DNA from: an uncultured Lachnospiraceae bacterium
GTDB taxonomy: Bacteria; Bacillota; Clostridia; Lachnospirales; Lachnospiraceae
NCBI GenBank assembly: GCA_905233695.1
Contig: CAJODN010000001.1
Coordinates: 1 to 64,000 of the forward strand
Reading direction: 5' to 3'
Length of the DNA: 64,000 nucleotides
The notes beneath the pieces were generated by a model. It made no database searches, was not told the DNA's origin, and saw only the letters and a list, made by a program, of their open reading frames with translations. Numbering within the stretch: the stretch's first letter is position 1; the number at the start of each line of letters is the position of its first letter. Positions 15,983-23,292 of the stretch are shown in pieces. The position numbers and the translations under genes are program-made.

Positions 15983-18004
15983 TTACGAACGGCTCTTAAG
16001 CTCCTGTTTATTCTCGTACATCAAATGATCGGCACGCTCGAATATCTCATCTACGCTCAAGTCTTTTCCGGGATCAAAGTCAGCCATTCCGACAGCTATT
16101 ACAGGTCCTTCATGCTTGTTAAGATTCTCTATTACTTTTTTATGTAAATCATCTACGAGATCTTTCCTTTTTGTAAAGTCCTGACCACGTAGGAATACGG
16201 CGAATTCATCTCCTCCGATACGATATACCGGACTGTGTTTAAATTCATCACACAGTAACTTCGCAGATTCTTTGATATACTCGTCGCCTGCATTGTGTCC
16301 CATAGTATCGTTAATCTTTTTTAAGTTGTTAAGATCACAGACTACTATGGCAAAAGGCAGACAATCCATGCCTTTGTCGATATTCTCCTGAACGGACTCT
16401 TCTAATTCGGCAAATGCTGTTTTATTTCGCGTTCCCGTAAGTTCATCTCGTCTTGCAAGCTCTTTTACCGTGTTGAGTTCCTTCTCATGTTCTTTTTCCT
16501 TTTCAACCTCATCATCGATATTCTCAACGCAGATTATAAGATGTCTTTCGTCGCTTGATTTTCTGGCAGTAAACCTTAAGTTATGCACAGTGCCGTCGAG
16601 AAGCATCTGGCGGTACTCGATGGAGAATTGTTTTTTCTCTTCCAGACGCTCGATAAGAGTATCTTTTGAAAGAGAGTCTCTTACACGCTCCCTGTCCTTG
16701 GGATGAATGATAAGTTCAACATTTTTGGCGGCTTCCGTGAAGAAGTCCTTACCGGAGTCCTCAACCTTAATTCCTCCGTAAATGTCCCTGGCGGTGTAGC
16801 CGGAATATTCATCCGTTTCAACATCAATATAGTAGATAACATCATAGTTGGAAGCGAGACTTTCGGCTATCCGGCTAAATGTTATCTGAGTCTTTTGCTT
16901 TTTTATTCGCTCGGTCTCGGCTGTAATAATATCTTGTATATCCTTAAAGCATACAACAATATGTTTTTCATCATCGGAAAGCATTGCATCGAATTGGAAA
17001 TATCTTACTTCGCCCTCCGTCATTATACGGTACTTATATGTAAAGGATTTGCGGTCTTTAAGGTTCTCTTCTATGGTTTCTCTGTGACACATGCTTTCGG
17101 CAAAGCTTCTGTCATCCGGATGAGCGAGCCTTGAGACATTCTCAAGGGACTCCTTGTAGAAGTCATCGCCATCAAGAGGAACATTCGCAGACTTATACGC
17201 TTCGCTTGCGGACACCACCATATATTTCCCGGTCTCAATATTAATATAGTATATGGCCTCGTAATCTTTGGCAAGGCTGTAGGATATCTGACTGTAGTGT
17301 TCCTTCTCCCGTCTCGCCTCAGCCGTCATTTTGAAAAGCTCTTTTTTCTGGTCTTCTTCGATAAAGACATGTACGATGCAGTTGGCAACAAGGCATCCGA
17401 TTGTATAAAACGGCGCAAAGGGATTAAATGTCTGAAGCACAATAAGTATAGCCATCACACCGCCCGATACACATATAGCACCGTAATGTATCCTGTCGGT
17501 GCCGGTTGATTTTGTTGAAACAAAAAGCGAATATACTGATATTAATATAAATAGCAAAAACTGGACAACGAGAATAATATATCTTCCGAATCCCGGGATA
17601 TATTCAGCTTCTTCCGTAACGTTAAATATAACAGGATTGAAGAAATTAATAATAAGGAGAAGTATTACAAATCCAAAAATGACCCAGCCCGCAGTACCAA
17701 AGGCTTTGGAGAGAATTCCGCTTTTGCCGAGATATGCAATTACAAATCTTGTCCATAAAAGAACTGACAACGCCATGACCGCAAAAAACAGCCAGGTATC
17801 AGCATATAAAAGCATTTGATTTTTTGCATCATCAAAAAAACCCCACAAAATATCTGCTATATAGAATACCAATATAGAGATTAGAAACTGTTTGTACCGA
17901 TAATACGATGCTTCTGTGGTTCTGTCTATCCGCTTCCTAAGGATTTTATTATTAATGATAATATGAAGTATTACTGCTAATATACCAAAACTTGCGTAAT
18001 ACAT
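15983..18004 (-). CDS. Membrane diguanylate cyclase with two PAS-like repeats
   Basis: 673 aa. About seven N-terminal hydrophobic helices (residues 1-230) form a membrane sensor. Two similar cytoplasmic segments follow, each with an Ala-x-x-Tyr-x-x-IYYI core (KDYEAIYYINIETGKY and SNYDVIYYIDVETDEY), probably PAS-like sensor repeats. A coiled linker leads to a GGDEF domain: DELTGTRNKTAF, VVCDLNNLKKINDTMGHNAG and the active site RIGGDEF, so cyclic di-GMP synthesis is expected. No RxxD inhibitory site precedes GGDEF. Start at 18004 with GGGAGAG; the longer ORF would reach into the hydrogenase remnant. An HD-GYP protein at 60 kb could hydrolyse the product. Confidence 0.88.
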   Translation of the reverse strand: MYYASFGILAVILHIIINNKILRKRIDRTTEASYYRYKQFLISILVFYIADILWGFFDDAKNQMLLYADTWLFFAVMALSVLLWTRFVIAYLGKSGILSKAFGTAGWVIFGFVILLLIINFFNPVIFNVTEEAEYIPGFGRYIILVVQFLLFILISVYSLFVSTKSTGTDRIHYGAICVSGGVMAILIVLQTFNPFAPFYTIGCLVANCIVHVFIEEDQKKELFKMTAEARREKEHYSQISYSLAKDYEAIYYINIETGKYMVVSASEAYKSANVPLDGDDFYKESLENVSRLAHPDDRSFAESMCHRETIEENLKDRKSFTYKYRIMTEGEVRYFQFDAMLSDDEKHIVVCFKDIQDIITAETERIKKQKTQITFSRIAESLASNYDVIYYIDVETDEYSGYTARDIYGGIKVEDSGKDFFTEAAKNVELIIHPKDRERVRDSLSKDTLIERLEEKKQFSIEYRQMLLDGTVHNLRFTARKSSDERHLIICVENIDDEVEKEKEHEKELNTVKELARRDELTGTRNKTAFAELEESVQENIDKGMDCLPFAIVVCDLNNLKKINDTMGHNAGDEYIKESAKLLCDEFKHSPVYRIGGDEFAVFLRGQDFTKRKDLVDDLHKKVIENLNKHEGPVIAVGMADFDPGKDLSVDEIFERADHLMYENKQELKSRS

Positions 18005-18033
18005 ATTCTTTCTCTCCCACTTAGTAATCTTTT

Positions 18034-18270
18034 TTACACTGCATAATATACCAAATTTTTCGCTGCGCAAGGTCCTATAAATGCCACCTTGCAATCCGGA
18101 TGCTTCTCTTTAATCATTCTTCCCGTAAGAACCATAAGGGTAAGCGCCATTGATATACAATCCGCCTGCTCGGGGAATTCCCTCTTCGCCATTGATGCCC
18201 AGGCGGGACAGCAGGATGTGCCCATGAAGTGTATATTCCTCTTATGCTCATATTTACCTCTTTTATATGG
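18034..18270 (-). pseudogene. Fragment of an [FeFe]-hydrogenase large subunit
   Basis: An open stretch encodes IHFMGTSCCPAWASMAKREF, then LTLMVLTGRMIKEKHPDC and FIGPCAAKN. TSCCPAW and the IGPCxAK motif carry two of the cysteines that hold the H-cluster in Fe_hyd_lg_C proteins. Neither the ferredoxin part, the third H-cluster motif nor a start is present. The fragment ends abruptly at a stop just before the GGDEF gene. A [FeFe]-hydrogenase gene has been lost here while the maturase gene hydE remains 0.6 kb upstream. Confidence 0.75.
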
Positions 18271-18282
18271 GAAATGTGTTGT

Positions 18283-18789
18283 CTAGTCGATTGCCGCACT
18301 ATAATACTTTAGAGTATTATCGTCGATGCAGACCCACTCCACCAAGTCGAAAGCATCCTTGTTTTTCTCTGTATACTCTTTTACGGCATCTACCGCAACA
18401 ATCGCGGCCTGAGATAAGGGATAATGGTATACTCCCGTTGATATTGAGGGAAATGCTATCCTTCTTATCCCCTTTTCCTTAGCAATGGCAAGGGAATTAA
18501 TGTAGCAATTCTTAAGCAGTTCCGGCTCCTTATTCTTGCCGCCGTGCCACACGGGACCTACCGTGTGAATCACATATTCGCAGGGTAAATCATACGCTCC
18601 CGTTATCTTCGCTTCGCCGGTGTCACAGCCGTTAAGGGAAATGCATTCATCAAGAAGCTTCGGTCCTGCTGCGCGGTGGATTGCACCGTCCACACCGCCT
18701 CCGCCGAGAAGCGTCTTGTTGGCTGCATTAACAATTGCATCAACGTCTGTTTGCTTAGTGATGTCTCCTAAGATTGCCTTAATCTCCAT
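18283..18789 (-). CDS. Macrodomain protein, O-acetyl-ADP-ribose deacetylase type
   Basis: 168 aa, a single macrodomain of the YmdB/MacroD type that hydrolyses O-acetyl-ADP-ribose or mono-ADP-ribosyl links. Diagnostic parts: [17 protein letters not shown], the ligand loop [24 protein letters not shown], and the second loop [12 protein letters not shown]. Start at 18789 was chosen because AAGGAGGT precedes it at good spacing. It lies between hydE and the hydrogenase remnant but has no known link to hydrogenase. Confidence 0.9.
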   Translation of the reverse strand: MEIKAILGDITKQTDVDAIVNAANKTLLGGGGVDGAIHRAAGPKLLDECISLNGCDTGEAKITGAYDLPCEYVIHTVGPVWHGGKNKEPELLKNCYINSLAIAKEKGIRRIAFPSISTGVYHYPLSQAAIVAVDAVKEYTEKNKDAFDLVEWVCIDDNTLKYYSAAID

Positions 18790-18897
18790 AGTGTACCTCC
18801 TTACTATTTCATAACCGAACTCATTCACAAAATACTTATCTGATTTCGTTATGATTAAATCTCCTTCTTATTCGCCTTTTTACTCTTAACTCCGAAC

Positions 18898-19947
18898 CTA
18901 AGTGCACTGTTCGGACTTAACATCGCCCCTTGATGTCACCACATTATAGCCTGCTGCCTCAACTTCAGCGACCAGCAAATCCCTGTTCTCTGCAGCCTCT
19001 TTGCCGGCGTATGCCTTGCCCTCATATATTGCGTAGCTACTTCGATATTCAGCCGGTGTCAGGTTCGGCATCACCACATTGGCTCCTGCCTTAAGCCCCA
19101 ACTCTCTTCCGACGGGACTTATTGTTCCAAGCGCTGTCGTTGACGGAATAAGCGCATACGGGAACAGAAGTCTTAGTATCGATATCATCCGAACCGTACG
19201 CTCCATTGTTCCGTTATCACAATCTGCAAAGGGCGTATCCTTGTGACATATATATGGACCGATTCCAATCATATCCGGCTCCAGCTCCTGCAAGAATCTT
19301 ATATCGCTTACAAGATTATCCGTGGTCTGATATGGCGAGCCCACCATGAATCCGCTTCCAACCTGGTAGCCTATTTCCTTAAGGTCGAAGAGACATCTCT
19401 TCCTATTCTCAAGACTCATACTGTCGGGATGAAGCTTCCTGTAATGTGCGTCATCAGCCGTCTCGTGACGAAGAAGGAACCTGTTTGCTCCCGCGTCGTA
19501 ATATCTCTTGTAACTCTCATAGGATTTCTCACCTATTGACAGAGTGATGGCACAGTCTTCGAACCGCACCCGAGACGTAGATACGATATCACATATTATA
19601 TCATCTGTAAAATTCGGATCCTCTCCCCCTTGCATCACAAATGTCCGGTATCCAAGCTCGTAGCCGTTCTCGCACGCCGAGAGAATCTCATCCTTCGTAA
19701 GACGATATCTGTCCGCATTCCTGTTAGAGCATCTTATACCGCAATAATAACAATCGTTCTTGCAATAACTCGAAATCTCAATAAGACCGCGAAGGTACAC
19801 ATCCGTACCGTAATGCTCGCGCCTTACCTTGTCCGCCCGAATTCGAAGCTCCTCCGAAAAATCTGACTTTATATTATTATCATATTCTATTAATTCCTTA
19901 AGCTCTTCATCACTGAAGGCATTTATTTTGTCAAGATCTAACTTCAT
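18898..19947 (-). CDS. hydE: [FeFe]-hydrogenase H-cluster radical SAM maturase HydE
   Basis: Radical SAM enzyme (349 aa) that helps build the diiron part of the H-cluster. The radical SAM cluster motif is CKNDCYYCG (CxxxCxxC) at about 62-70. RTFVMQGGED, a SAM-binding element, follows, and MVGSPYQTTDNLV and the C-terminal LTPAEYRSSYAIYEGK fit HydE of the biotin synthase-like subfamily. Its start overlaps the stop of tcdA in ATGA. HydF and HydG are not in this window, and the only hydrogenase sequence nearby is a fragment, so it must act on a hydrogenase elsewhere or be redundant. Confidence 0.87.
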   Translation of the reverse strand: MKLDLDKINAFSDEELKELIEYDNNIKSDFSEELRIRADKVRREHYGTDVYLRGLIEISSYCKNDCYYCGIRCSNRNADRYRLTKDEILSACENGYELGYRTFVMQGGEDPNFTDDIICDIVSTSRVRFEDCAITLSIGEKSYESYKRYYDAGANRFLLRHETADDAHYRKLHPDSMSLENRKRCLFDLKEIGYQVGSGFMVGSPYQTTDNLVSDIRFLQELEPDMIGIGPYICHKDTPFADCDNGTMERTVRMISILRLLFPYALIPSTTALGTISPVGRELGLKAGANVVMPNLTPAEYRSSYAIYEGKAYAGKEAAENRDLLVAEVEAAGYNVVTSRGDVKSEQCT

Positions 19948-20633
19948 ATAATAATATCCTTTATAACCTCGCCTGCAATTATAAGTCCTACCACAGAAGG
20001 AACGAAGGCTACGGAGCCGGGCGGTCTAGTGTTGATAATCGGCTTCTCCTCAGAGTACACCACCTTAAGCGAATCCACTCCGCGAGCCTTAAGCTCCTTT
20101 CTCATAACCTTAGCCAGGGGGCACACCTTCGTATCATATATGTCAGCCACCTTAAATGCTGTGGGGTCGAGCTTATTCCCCGCACCCATGGAGCTTATAA
20201 TTGGAACGCCACGCTCCTTACATTCCATAACAAGTGCAATCTTCGCCGTAACCGTGTCGACGGCATCAACAACATAATCATAGTCTCCGAAAGGAAAGGA
20301 AGAAGCATTTTCCGGGATGAAGAAGCATTCATAGGCATTGACCGAAGCCTCGGGATTAATCGAAAGCATCCGCTCCTTCATAACATCAACCTTAAGCCTC
20401 CCTATGGTAGAGTGCGTCGCAATAATCTGCCGGTTAATGTTAGAAGGGCTGACTTTATCTCTGTCTATTATGTCAAATGTCTTAACCCCGCTTCGTACCA
20501 AAGCTTCGCAGACGTACCCGCCAACTCCGCCTATCCCGAATACGGCAACCCGCGCACTCGATAATTTGCCAAGACCCTCGTCACCTAATAGCAATCCGGT
20601 TCTGTCAAATTGATTCTCACTTACACCTGTCAT
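19944..20633 (-). CDS. tcdA: tRNA threonylcarbamoyladenosine dehydratase
   Basis: E1-like ThiF-fold enzyme (229 aa from the preferred start) that cyclises t6A37 to ct6A in tRNA using ATP. Nucleotide site: VAVFGIGGVGGYVCEALVRSG; then IIDRDKVSPSNINRQI, VVDAVDTVTAK and ISSMGAGNKLDP. The usual CsdL/TcdA C-terminal KPIINTRPPGSVAFVPSVVG is present. The start at 20633 (MTGVSENQFDRT) has a GGGGA site; the longer reading at 20678 lacks support. It is coupled to hydE through a 4-bp overlap. Confidence 0.9.
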   Translation of the reverse strand: MTGVSENQFDRTGLLLGDEGLGKLSSARVAVFGIGGVGGYVCEALVRSGVKTFDIIDRDKVSPSNINRQIIATHSTIGRLKVDVMKERMLSINPEASVNAYECFFIPENASSFPFGDYDYVVDAVDTVTAKIALVMECKERGVPIISSMGAGNKLDPTAFKVADIYDTKVCPLAKVMRKELKARGVDSLKVVYSEEKPIINTRPPGSVAFVPSVVGLIIAGEVIKDIII

Positions 20634-20678
20634 AACAAAAAATCCCCAATACAATTCAAAATGCGGGTTTCCACACAC

Positions 20679-20707
20679 TTGTTAATAAGTTGTCCTTATG
20701 TTATAAT
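20679..20707 (+). promoter_or_regulatory. Promoter of the helical repeat protein
   Basis: TTGTTA (20679-20684), 17-bp spacer, extended -10 TG then TATAAT (20702-20707). Confidence 0.7.
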
Positions 20708-20739
20708 ACCACATATTTCATCACGAAAGGAGAGTTAAA

Positions 20740-21351
20740 ATGGATTTTAACGAAAGACTTAATAAGTCACAAGCAAAAATGGATGAATTAAAGGACAGGA
20801 TCAACCAGTCCAGCGAGAGACACAAGAACGCTCGCGCTCTCAAGAAGGAAGAAATCAAAAGCGATATGGCTTCCGTTGATCAGTCTATTAATGATTTCGC
20901 CGACAGAGTCGAAGAAATTGTTAACAACAGCCTTGACAAGAGCGGTAAGGCAGTAAACGACTTCGCTGACAAGGCCGAAGCTGCCGTTAACAAGTCCGTT
21001 GCTTCTACAGGTCAAGCAGTTAATGACTTCGCTGATACAGTTGAAGAAAACGTAAACGGTGATGTTGCAGCTGCAGAGGAGCGTGCTCGTATTGCTAAAG
21101 AGAAGCGTGATCAGAAGCTTAACAGTGCTCGCTTACAAGCTCAGATGAACAAGGAAGCAAAGCAAGAGAAGATTACAGCTAAGAAGGAAGCAAGAGACAA
21201 GGCTTCTCAGGAGAAGAGAATCGTTGAACTCCTTGACTATGCCGACAGTTGCCAGGATCTTACACTTGCTATGGCGCTTGAGACAGAGGCCGCAATTCTC
21301 GACGCTGCCGCAGAGATTGCAGACTACAACGAGAAGTACGGCAATCAGTAA
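20740..21351 (+). CDS. Hypothetical all-helical repeat protein, 203 aa
   Basis: No family is recognised. There is no signal peptide or membrane helix. The sequence is nearly all charged or alanine helix. Residues about 44-108 contain an internal repeat with VNDFADKAEAAVN, VNDFADTVEENVN and a weaker INDFADRVEEIVN, each about 23 residues, like phasin or apolipoprotein-type amphipathic repeats. The C-terminal half (110-190) is a long basic coiled coil ending in an acidic Ala-rich helix. A strong own promoter, AAAGGAG site and terminator make it a monocistronic gene. A structural or stress role is possible, but this is a guess. Confidence 0.7.
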   Translation: MDFNERLNKSQAKMDELKDRINQSSERHKNARALKKEEIKSDMASVDQSINDFADRVEEIVNNSLDKSGKAVNDFADKAEAAVNKSVASTGQAVNDFADTVEENVNGDVAAAEERARIAKEKRDQKLNSARLQAQMNKEAKQEKITAKKEARDKASQEKRIVELLDYADSCQDLTLAMALETEAAILDAAAEIADYNEKYGNQ

Positions 21352-21380
21352 ATTGCATATTTACGACACAAGTCATAAAG

Positions 21381-21410
21381 AAAGAGGAACCTTTATCGGT
21401 TCCTCTTTTT
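21381..21410 (+). terminator. Intrinsic terminator
   Basis: AAAGAGGAACC, a short loop, GGTTCCTCTTTTT, directly after the helical repeat protein gene. The A-rich left arm may also serve the minus-strand SPFH gene. Confidence 0.9.
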
Positions 21411-21555
21411 AATAGTTAATGTTACCATCGTAACCTTTTTGTTCTTATCATTATAATGCTTAGCCACATCCCACATGCCAATATGCTCTGTACCGGAAGG
21501 ATCCGTCCAATGTAAACCTTTATTATCGAGTACCAAAACCGCCGAAAAATCACTC

Positions 21556-22614
21556 CTAATACTTAAAATCCATATTGTCGTATTCTGTTTCCACTTCATC
21601 ATGTTGAATTGCTTGCGTTACATGTACTTCCTTTGTTGTCTTAGAACTATCGGGCTTGATGCATGGATCCTTATCAATCTTAACCTCTTTAGGCTTTTTA
21701 TTAATCTCTTGCTGATTCTTAAGGTCAAATGCTTCTGCCATTACAGACATATTGCCGATATTGTCACCAACCGAATCCATAATAGAACTTGGAATAAAGA
21801 CCTTCGTTGAATTACCATTAGCAATATCCTTCATGGCTTCTATTGATTTCATACGAAGAATCTGGTCTGTCGGTTGTGCCTTATTCAGTCGTTCTAATCC
21901 TTGTGCTTCAGCTTCGTATACAAGCTCGATTGACCTTGCTTTACCTTCTGCAAGGGCTATCTGCGCATCTCTCTCAGCCTGGGCCGCAAGAACCTTTGCT
22001 TCCTTATCACCTTCTGCTCTCTTTACTGCCGATTCCTTATGTGCTTCAGCTTCAAGTACCGTCTGCCTTCTCTCACGCTCTGCTCTCATCTGCTTAGACA
22101 TAACATCCAAGATATCCTGAGGTGGTTGAATTGTCTTAACTTCAACTCTGTTAACCTTAATACCCCATTTATCAGTGGCCGCATCAAGCTCTGCTTCCAG
22201 TTGAGCATTAATTTGATCACGTCCCGAAAGTGTAGTATCAAGATCCATAGTACCGATAATGTTACGAAGAGTTGTAGCGCAGAGATTCTCAACTCCGGCA
22301 AGAGGATTCTCTACACCATATGTAAAAAGCTTAGGATCAAGAACGCACATATATACAACCGAATCAATTGACATGGCAACGTTATCCTTCGTAATAACTC
22401 CCTGTGGTGGGAAGTCAAGAACTCTTTCTTTCAGTGACACCCTACTTACCACCTTGTCAATAATGGGAACCTTAATATGTATTCCTGCGTCCCAGCTTGT
22501 ATGGAATTTACCCAGTCTCTCAATAATATACACCGTGGTCTGCGGTACGATTCTTATTGAAAGTGCGATTATAATAATAAGTACTATTGCTATGATTATT
22601 AATGCTATTATCAT
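21556..22614 (-). CDS. SPFH/band 7 (stomatin/QmcA-like) membrane protein
   Basis: 352 aa. A single N-terminal membrane helix (residues 2-21) is followed by the SPFH domain: VPQTTVYIIERLGKFH, LDFPPQGVITKDNVAMSID and VENLCATTLRNIIGTMDLD. A long Ala/Glu coiled coil (about 170-255, RAEGDKEAKVLAAQAERDAQ) and a C-terminal LRMKSIEAMKDIANG oligomerisation segment follow. The last 55 residues are a charged tail. Such proteins form membrane scaffolds and often recruit proteases; FtsH is encoded in this window but far away. GGGGGAAG stands before the ATG. It is 49 bp after the tiny membrane gene, which takes the place of the usual NfeD partner. Confidence 0.9.
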   Translation of the reverse strand: MIIALIIIAIVLIIIIALSIRIVPQTTVYIIERLGKFHTSWDAGIHIKVPIIDKVVSRVSLKERVLDFPPQGVITKDNVAMSIDSVVYMCVLDPKLFTYGVENPLAGVENLCATTLRNIIGTMDLDTTLSGRDQINAQLEAELDAATDKWGIKVNRVEVKTIQPPQDILDVMSKQMRAERERRQTVLEAEAHKESAVKRAEGDKEAKVLAAQAERDAQIALAEGKARSIELVYEAEAQGLERLNKAQPTDQILRMKSIEAMKDIANGNSTKVFIPSSIMDSVGDNIGNMSVMAEAFDLKNQQEINKKPKEVKIDKDPCIKPDSSKTTKEVHVTQAIQHDEVETEYDNMDFKY

Positions 22615-22663
22615 TCTTTTCTTCCCCCTTTTGTTCTCCTATATCTTCTTCCACCTTGGCACA

Positions 22664-22804
22664 TCACTTATTTTCATGATGTAGTCGCTTTGAATAGGAC
22701 TGTTCCCTTGTACAAAGAACACATATCCTTCTATCCTTTTTTGCTACAATTATGGCAATTAGGATAATGATAATAATAATTGCTGCAAAGATTAGAAACC
22801 CCAT
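22664..22804 (-). CDS. Tiny membrane protein with CVLC motif, 46 aa
   Basis: The ATG follows GGAG with 6-nt spacing. Residues 2-20 are an Ile-rich membrane helix (MGFLIFAAIIIIIILIAIIV), then a basic stretch KKDRR and CVLC, then a polar end. One N-terminal helix with a cytoplasmic Cys-x-x-Cys tail is predicted. No family is recognised. It is probably the first gene of a two-gene unit with the SPFH gene. Confidence 0.55.
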   Translation of the reverse strand: MGFLIFAAIIIIIILIAIIVAKKDRRICVLCTREQSYSKRLHHENK

Positions 22805-22855
22805 AAATCACTCCAAAGAATCTTGAATATTCTTGCTTGAACTATAAATAAAAAT

Positions 22856-22887
22856 AACGCTTATTAAACATAATGTCAATAAGCGTT
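22856..22887 (-). terminator. Hairpin, possible second terminator
   Basis: Perfect 10-bp inverted repeat AACGCTTATT / AATAAGCGTT with a 12-nt loop, followed on the minus strand by ATTTTTATTT. It lies between the feo operon end and the tiny membrane gene. Confidence 0.55.
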
Positions 22888-22978
22888 TATGGAAATCAAT
22901 TACACAAAATGTTGTCATTTGTCGCGTATTATGACAAAACAAGTTTGTCAATGTAAATGCTAACATAAAAATGTAGAA

Positions 22979-23007
22979 AAATTCCTCATACGCTGTATGA
23001 GGAATTT
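22979..23007 (-). terminator. Terminator of the feo operon
   Basis: AAATTCCTCATAC / GTATGAGGAATTT, a perfect 13-bp stem with a 3-nt loop, followed on the minus strand by TTC, 31 bp after the last feo gene. Confidence 0.8.
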
Positions 23008-23037
23008 CCTGTAAAAAGGTTAATATATGGGTATATG

Positions 23038-23238
23038 CTAATGAGGGGATGTATTCTTTCCTGCCACAGAATGGGAACAGCCTGCTGCACAGTGAGCACA
23101 ATCGCCACCGCAACCACCGCAGAGGTGCTTCCCTTTCTTCTTATCTCTAACCATGGAGAAGACAACCAGCCCCACAATTACAGCGACAATAAGGGCAACA
23201 ACTATCGTTCCTGTATTAGCAGCTAACCATGCTAGCAT
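23038..23238 (-). CDS. FeoB-associated Cys-rich membrane protein
   Basis: 66 aa. One N-terminal membrane helix (about 8-28) is followed by a basic turn RDKKKGK and a cysteine cluster CGGCGGDCAHCAAGCSH. This is the layout of the FeoB_associated family, small proteins coded after feoB and thought to help ferrous iron transfer or FeoB assembly. AGGAGGAG stands before the ATG. It lies 54 bp after feoB and closes the operon. Confidence 0.88.
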   Translation of the reverse strand: MLAWLAANTGTIVVALIVAVIVGLVVFSMVRDKKKGKHLCGGCGGDCAHCAAGCSHSVAGKNTSPH

Positions 23239-23292
23239 ATGCGTCTCCTCCTTTCTGTGTTTTTATTACTTGGTCGGCTTAGTTCTTACTCA

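Noticed and set aside
21393-21602. Minus-strand ORF with LHWTDPSGTEHIGMWDV
   Set aside because: Looks protein-like but has no start, overlaps the end of the SPFH gene and a terminator; at most a short remnant, too weak to list.
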